This document shows positions 7,953 through 10,354 of a stretch of 10,354 bases of DNA, in pieces. The stretch covers positions 1 to 10,354 of the forward strand of contig JAFTYS010000022.1 in the NCBI GenBank assembly GCA_017461285.1, given 5' to 3'. Source of the stretch: Bacteroidales bacterium. Its GTDB lineage: Bacteria > Bacteroidota > Bacteroidia > Bacteroidales > UBA932. The notes beneath the pieces are model-generated. The model saw only the letters and a list, made by a program, of their open reading frames with translations. It was not told the origin of the DNA and searched no databases. Made by a program: the position numbers and the translations under genes. How positions within the stretch are numbered: position 1 is the first letter of the stretch; every line of letters starts with the position of its first letter.

Positions 7953-7971
7953 GTCTAGGATTTCCAGACTT
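7951..7971. terminator. Possible bidirectional hairpin across the convergent stop codons
   Basis: A stem pairs 7951-7956 and 7958-7959 with 7964-7971. That is eight pairs including one G-U, with A7957 bulged and an ATTT loop. It contains part of the desulfidase TAG and all of the uvrB stop codon. Only short U runs follow on either side, so it is a weak candidate for an intrinsic terminator. It could instead simply pair the two overlapping 3' ends. Confidence 0.3.
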
Positions 7972-10126
7972 TGAGATACTGCTGGAGAGCCCACATTTCG
8001 TCGCGGTATTTGGCGGCGGCCATGAAGTCGAGTTCGGCTGCGGCTGCCTGCATCTTCCGCTTGGCCTGTTCCACCGCCTTCTCCACCTGTTCGCGGGTCA
8101 TGGACCTGATCACAGGGTCCTGAAGTACGGCAGCAAGGTCTGCCTGAAGATATCCGTCGACATATGCGGAGTTCGTCTCACGTTTCGAGTCATGGCCGAG
8201 TCCGACACTTACGCTGCCCTTTCCAAGATCTGTAGGATCCGGGATATATGTAGGGTCGTCGTATGAATTCGCTGCGCTGACCCTGCCGTTCACAGTATTT
8301 GCAAGACGAGGGTTCCTCTGTTTTGTCTCCGCGTCTTCTACAAGCACATTCTTCTTCACGCCGACCTGGGTCGGAGTGATTCCATGCATCTTGTTGTATT
8401 CCATCTGCTTGGCGCGGCGTCGGTCGGTCTCATATATGGTCTGACGCATCGAATCCGTGATGGTATCGGCATACATGATCACAAGGCCGTTAACATTTCG
8501 GGCGGCACGGCCGGCTGTCTGGGTCAATGCCCTGCCGCTTCGGAGGAAGCCTTCCTTGTCGGCGTCCAGAATGGCCACCAGGGATACTGTAGGGATATCA
8601 AGCCCCTCACGAAGGAGGTTGACTCCGACCAGAACATCGAAGAGTCCGTTCTTGAAGTCCTCGATTATCTCCACCCTTTCAAGGGTATCCACATCTGAAT
8701 GGATATACCGGCAGCGTACTCCCATCTTCGTGAAATATTTCTCCAGTTCTTCAGCCATCCTCTTTGTCAGGGTCGTCACAAGCACCCTCTCGTCAAGTTC
8801 AGCCCTCTTGCGGATCTCTTCAAGAAGATCGTCCACCTGATGCTCGACAGGACGCACCTCGATAGGAGGGTCGAGCAGACCTGTAGGGCGTACGACCTGC
8901 TCTACCACAAGACCTTCCGATTTCTCGAGTTCATAGTCTGCAGGGGTCGCGCTGACGAACACCTTCTGGCCTGTTATGGCTTCGAACTCGTCGAACTTGA
9001 GAGGACGGTTGTCGGATGCCGCAGGCAGGCGGAAACCATATTCGACGAGGACCGATTTTCGCGAATGGTCGCCGCCATACATGGCCCTGATCTGAGGCAA
9101 TGTAACATGACTCTCGTCAATGAATGTGATGAAATCCTTCGGGAAATAATCTATAAGGCAGAAAGGCCTCATGCCTTCGCTGCGGCCGTCGAAATAACGG
9201 GAATAGTTCTCTATGCCGGGACAATATCCCATCTCCTTGATGAACTCGAGGTCGTACTCAACCCTCTGCTTCAATCGCTTGGCTTCCAGATGCTTGCCTA
9301 TCTCCGTGAAATACTCGCATCTTGCCATCATGTCGTCCTGTATCTGGCTCACGGCCTTGGCCGACCTTTCCTTCGTGGTCACGAAGTTTCCGGCCGGATA
9401 GATGGAAATCTCATCGAGGCTGTCGATGAACGCGCCTGTCATGGGATCGATTACCGAAATGGCATCCACCTCGTCCCCGAAGAACTCGATGCGCACCGCA
9501 TTCTCGCCATAACCTATGCATATGTCGACCGTATCTCCGCGGACCCTGAAGGTTCCGCGCTTGAAATCGGTCTCCGTCCTGTTGTAAAGTGCATCGACAA
9601 GCTGATACAGAAGCCTTGTCATGCTTCTTACCTCTCCCCTTTTCACATGGACGGTCTGGGTATGGAAATCTTCAGGATTTCCTATTCCGTACAGGCACGA
9701 GACGCTGGAGATGACGATTACGTCCCTTCTTCCGGACAGGAGGGAAGAAGCGGCGCTGAGCCTGAGCTTCTCGATTTCGTCATTGATGCTCAGGTCCTTT
9801 TCAATGTACGTATCGGTCACCGGTAGGTAAGCCTCCGGCTGGTAATAATCGTAGTATGAGACGAAATATTCGACGGCATTGTTCGGAAAGAAGGACTTGA
9901 ACTCGCCGTACAGCTGGGCGGCGAGGGTCTTGTTGTGGCTCAGGATGAGCGCCGGGCGCTGAAGCTTCTCGATGACATTGGCCATGGTGAAGGTCTTGCC
10001 CGAGCCGGTCACTCCGAGCAATGTGACGGCATCCACGCCGCTGTCCAATGCGTCGCATATGCCCTTGATGGCCGCCGGCTGGTCTCCCGAAGGCCTGTAT
10101 TCCGAATCTATCTTGAATTTTGCCAT
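7955..10126 (-). CDS. uvrB: UvrABC excinuclease subunit B
   Basis: This is the DNA damage-recognition helicase-like subunit of nucleotide excision repair, which is loaded by UvrA and recruits UvrC for dual incision. With the start at 10126 ([20 protein letters not shown], matching the usual UvrB N-terminus) it has 723 residues. Motifs in order are Walker A GVTGSGKT (38-45), the aromatic beta-hairpin region [13 protein letters not shown] (90-102), DESH (337-340), VSATP (391-395), LLREGLDIP (504-512), [10 protein letters not shown] (521-530), QTAGRAARN (536-544), and the C-terminal UVR motif (about 675-715) that contacts UvrC. It is about 50 residues longer than E. coli UvrB. The extra length sits in a polar linker (about 595-665) before the UVR motif. 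The frame stays open upstream to an ATG at 10201, but the added residues have no family support. It converges on the operon with a 2-nt gap and diverges from the scaffold gene. Confidence 0.97.
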   Translation of the reverse strand: MAKFKIDSEYRPSGDQPAAIKGICDALDSGVDAVTLLGVTGSGKTFTMANVIEKLQRPALILSHNKTLAAQLYGEFKSFFPNNAVEYFVSYYDYYQPEAYLPVTDTYIEKDLSINDEIEKLRLSAASSLLSGRRDVIVISSVSCLYGIGNPEDFHTQTVHVKRGEVRSMTRLLYQLVDALYNRTETDFKRGTFRVRGDTVDICIGYGENAVRIEFFGDEVDAISVIDPMTGAFIDSLDEISIYPAGNFVTTKERSAKAVSQIQDDMMARCEYFTEIGKHLEAKRLKQRVEYDLEFIKEMGYCPGIENYSRYFDGRSEGMRPFCLIDYFPKDFITFIDESHVTLPQIRAMYGGDHSRKSVLVEYGFRLPAASDNRPLKFDEFEAITGQKVFVSATPADYELEKSEGLVVEQVVRPTGLLDPPIEVRPVEHQVDDLLEEIRKRAELDERVLVTTLTKRMAEELEKYFTKMGVRCRYIHSDVDTLERVEIIEDFKNGLFDVLVGVNLLREGLDIPTVSLVAILDADKEGFLRSGRALTQTAGRAARNVNGLVIMYADTITDSMRQTIYETDRRRAKQMEYNKMHGITPTQVGVKKNVLVEDAETKQRNPRLANTVNGRVSAANSYDDPTYIPDPTDLGKGSVSVGLGHDSKRETNSAYVDGYLQADLAAVLQDPVIRSMTREQVEKAVEQAKRKMQAAAAELDFMAAAKYRDEMWALQQYLKVWKS

Positions 10127-10135
10127 AATCTTCCA

Positions 10136-10143
10136 CAAAGATA
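10136..10143 (-). promoter_or_regulatory. Candidate -7 box (TATCTTTG) for uvrB
   Basis: On the minus strand this is a TAnnTTTG match ending only 9 nt before the uvrB ATG, so the mRNA would be almost leaderless. No TTTG is seen at the expected -33 position. A weaker alternative, TAATTTTT (10175-10168), would give a leader of about 35 nt. Confidence 0.3.
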
Positions 10144-10176
10144 GTAAAACTAACATTCCCCTTTGAGAAAAATTAT

Positions 10177-10184
10177 TATATTTG
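10177..10184 (+). promoter_or_regulatory. Candidate -7 box (TATATTTG) for the iron-sulfur scaffold gene
   Basis: Full match to the Bacteroidetes TAnnTTTG -7 element. The nearest TTTG upstream (10162-10165) is too close (11 nt) to be a normal -33 element, so activity may depend on an activator or on the -7 box alone. The start would fall near 10190, leaving a leader of about 35 nt composed of inverted repeats. Confidence 0.5.
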
Positions 10185-10202
10185 CGTGATTTTGAAAACA
10201 CG
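10185..10202. repeat. Imperfect inverted repeat at the expected transcription start
   Basis: CGTG (10185-10188) pairs with CACG (10199-10202), and TTTT (10190-10193) with AAAA (10195-10198). A89 is an unpaired bulge and G94 is the central base. It directly follows the -7 box, so it is placed like an operator. Its last base is shared with the next palindrome. Confidence 0.45.
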
Positions 10203-10213
10203 TTTTATAAAAC
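10202..10213. repeat. Perfect 12-bp palindrome GTTTTATAAAAC
   Basis: The sequence equals its own reverse complement over 12 bp. It lies in the leader of the scaffold gene, abutting the next palindrome. As a double-stranded site it could bind a dimeric regulator. As RNA it has no loop and would not form a stable hairpin on its own. Confidence 0.6.
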
Positions 10214-10225
10214 AATAGTACTATT
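10214..10225. repeat. Perfect 12-bp palindrome AATAGTACTATT touching the start codon
   Basis: The sequence is fully self-complementary over 12 bp and ends one base before the ATG at 10226. A protein bound here could block both transcription elongation and initiation. It starts right after the previous palindrome without a spacer. Confidence 0.6.
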
Positions 10226-10354
10226 ATGGTTTATTCACACGAAGTGCAGCAGATGTGCTGCGTAAAGAAGGGACCTAACCATGGTCCGGCTCCAATTCCT
10301 GAAGAAGGAAAGTGGGTAAAATCAAAGCAGATTACTGATATCTCAGGCCTTACA
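10226..10354 (+). CDS. NifU-like iron-sulfur cluster assembly scaffold protein, N-terminal part (cut by right edge)
   Basis: The first 43 codons are present and the frame runs off the right edge. The N-terminus (MVYSHEVQ, then a C11-C12 pair, GPNHGPAPIPEEGKW and ITDISGLT) resembles, from memory, a Bacteroidetes/Firmicutes family annotated as iron-sulfur cluster assembly scaffold protein, related to the NifU N-terminal domain. This family is often next to a gene for a so-called GGGtGRT protein. The conserved catalytic cysteines of such scaffolds would lie downstream, outside the window, so the call rests on the N-terminal pattern only. No signal peptide is present, so it should be cytoplasmic. 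The leader consists of stacked inverted repeats. It is divergent from uvrB. Confidence 0.6.
   Translation, partial: MVYSHEVQQMCCVKKGPNHGPAPIPEEGKWVKSKQITDISGLT

Noticed and set aside
8699..9826. A 375-codon open frame on the plus strand, opposite uvrB
   Set aside because: It lies wholly inside the well-supported uvrB gene, shows no recognisable domain, and is explained as a by-product of the codon use of the opposite strand.
10127..10201. A longer uvrB start at 10201 (or 10156)
   Set aside because: The added residues have no counterpart at the normal UvrB N-terminus, and they would cover the whole -7 motif at 10136-10143. The start at 10126 fits the family.
1..10354. A mobile element, defence island or phage remnant
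   Set aside because: There is no transposase, integrase, terminal repeat or abrupt change in composition, and the genes are envelope, metabolism and repair functions in an orderly arrangement.

Overview
The window reads as core chromosome of a member of the Bacteroidales, probably an uncultured or gut-type lineage. This rests on three things. There are TAnnTTTG-type -7 promoter boxes in the non-coding gaps. There is one lone SD-like site and otherwise A/T-rich leaders. The gene families are typical of the phylum: a golvesin/xanthan-lyase-type amidase, a degenerate M28 peptidase, and a NifU-like scaffold protein starting MVYSHEVQ. The genus cannot be fixed from this. I see no tRNA, rRNA, CRISPR array, insertion sequence, phage gene or recognisable defence system.

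Layout. The left edge (1-260, minus) holds the N-terminal part of an exported TPR protein. A 97-bp gap separates it from a tight plus-strand block of five genes (358-7952). These are an exported M28-family peptidase homologue, an MsbA-type ABC exporter, a small VanZ-family membrane protein, a 1010-residue secreted amidase/golvesin-domain protein, and a cysteine desulfidase (YhaM/CyuA, UPF0597) family enzyme. Junctions are 3 nt, 10 nt, a 4-nt overlap and a second 4-nt overlap, so one co-transcribed, partly translationally coupled operon is very likely. Four of the five products act at or beyond the inner membrane, which suggests an envelope or peptidoglycan theme. The last is a cytoplasmic sulfur-amino-acid enzyme.

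The operon ends 2 nt from the stop codon of convergent uvrB (7955-10126, minus), with an imperfect hairpin spanning both stops. A 99-bp divergent region then separates uvrB from a plus-strand gene cut by the right edge (10226 onward), the start of a NifU-like iron-sulfur cluster assembly scaffold protein. Its leader is unusual: one imperfect dyad and two perfect 12-bp palindromes fill the whole space between the -7 box and the start codon.

I do not find a clearly new system. The observations most worth a second look are the M28 homologue with lysines at two catalytic or metal positions, the amidase fold interrupted by a golvesin-type domain and extended by an unassigned C-terminal domain, the palindrome-filled leader at the right end, and the face-to-face promoters at the left end.
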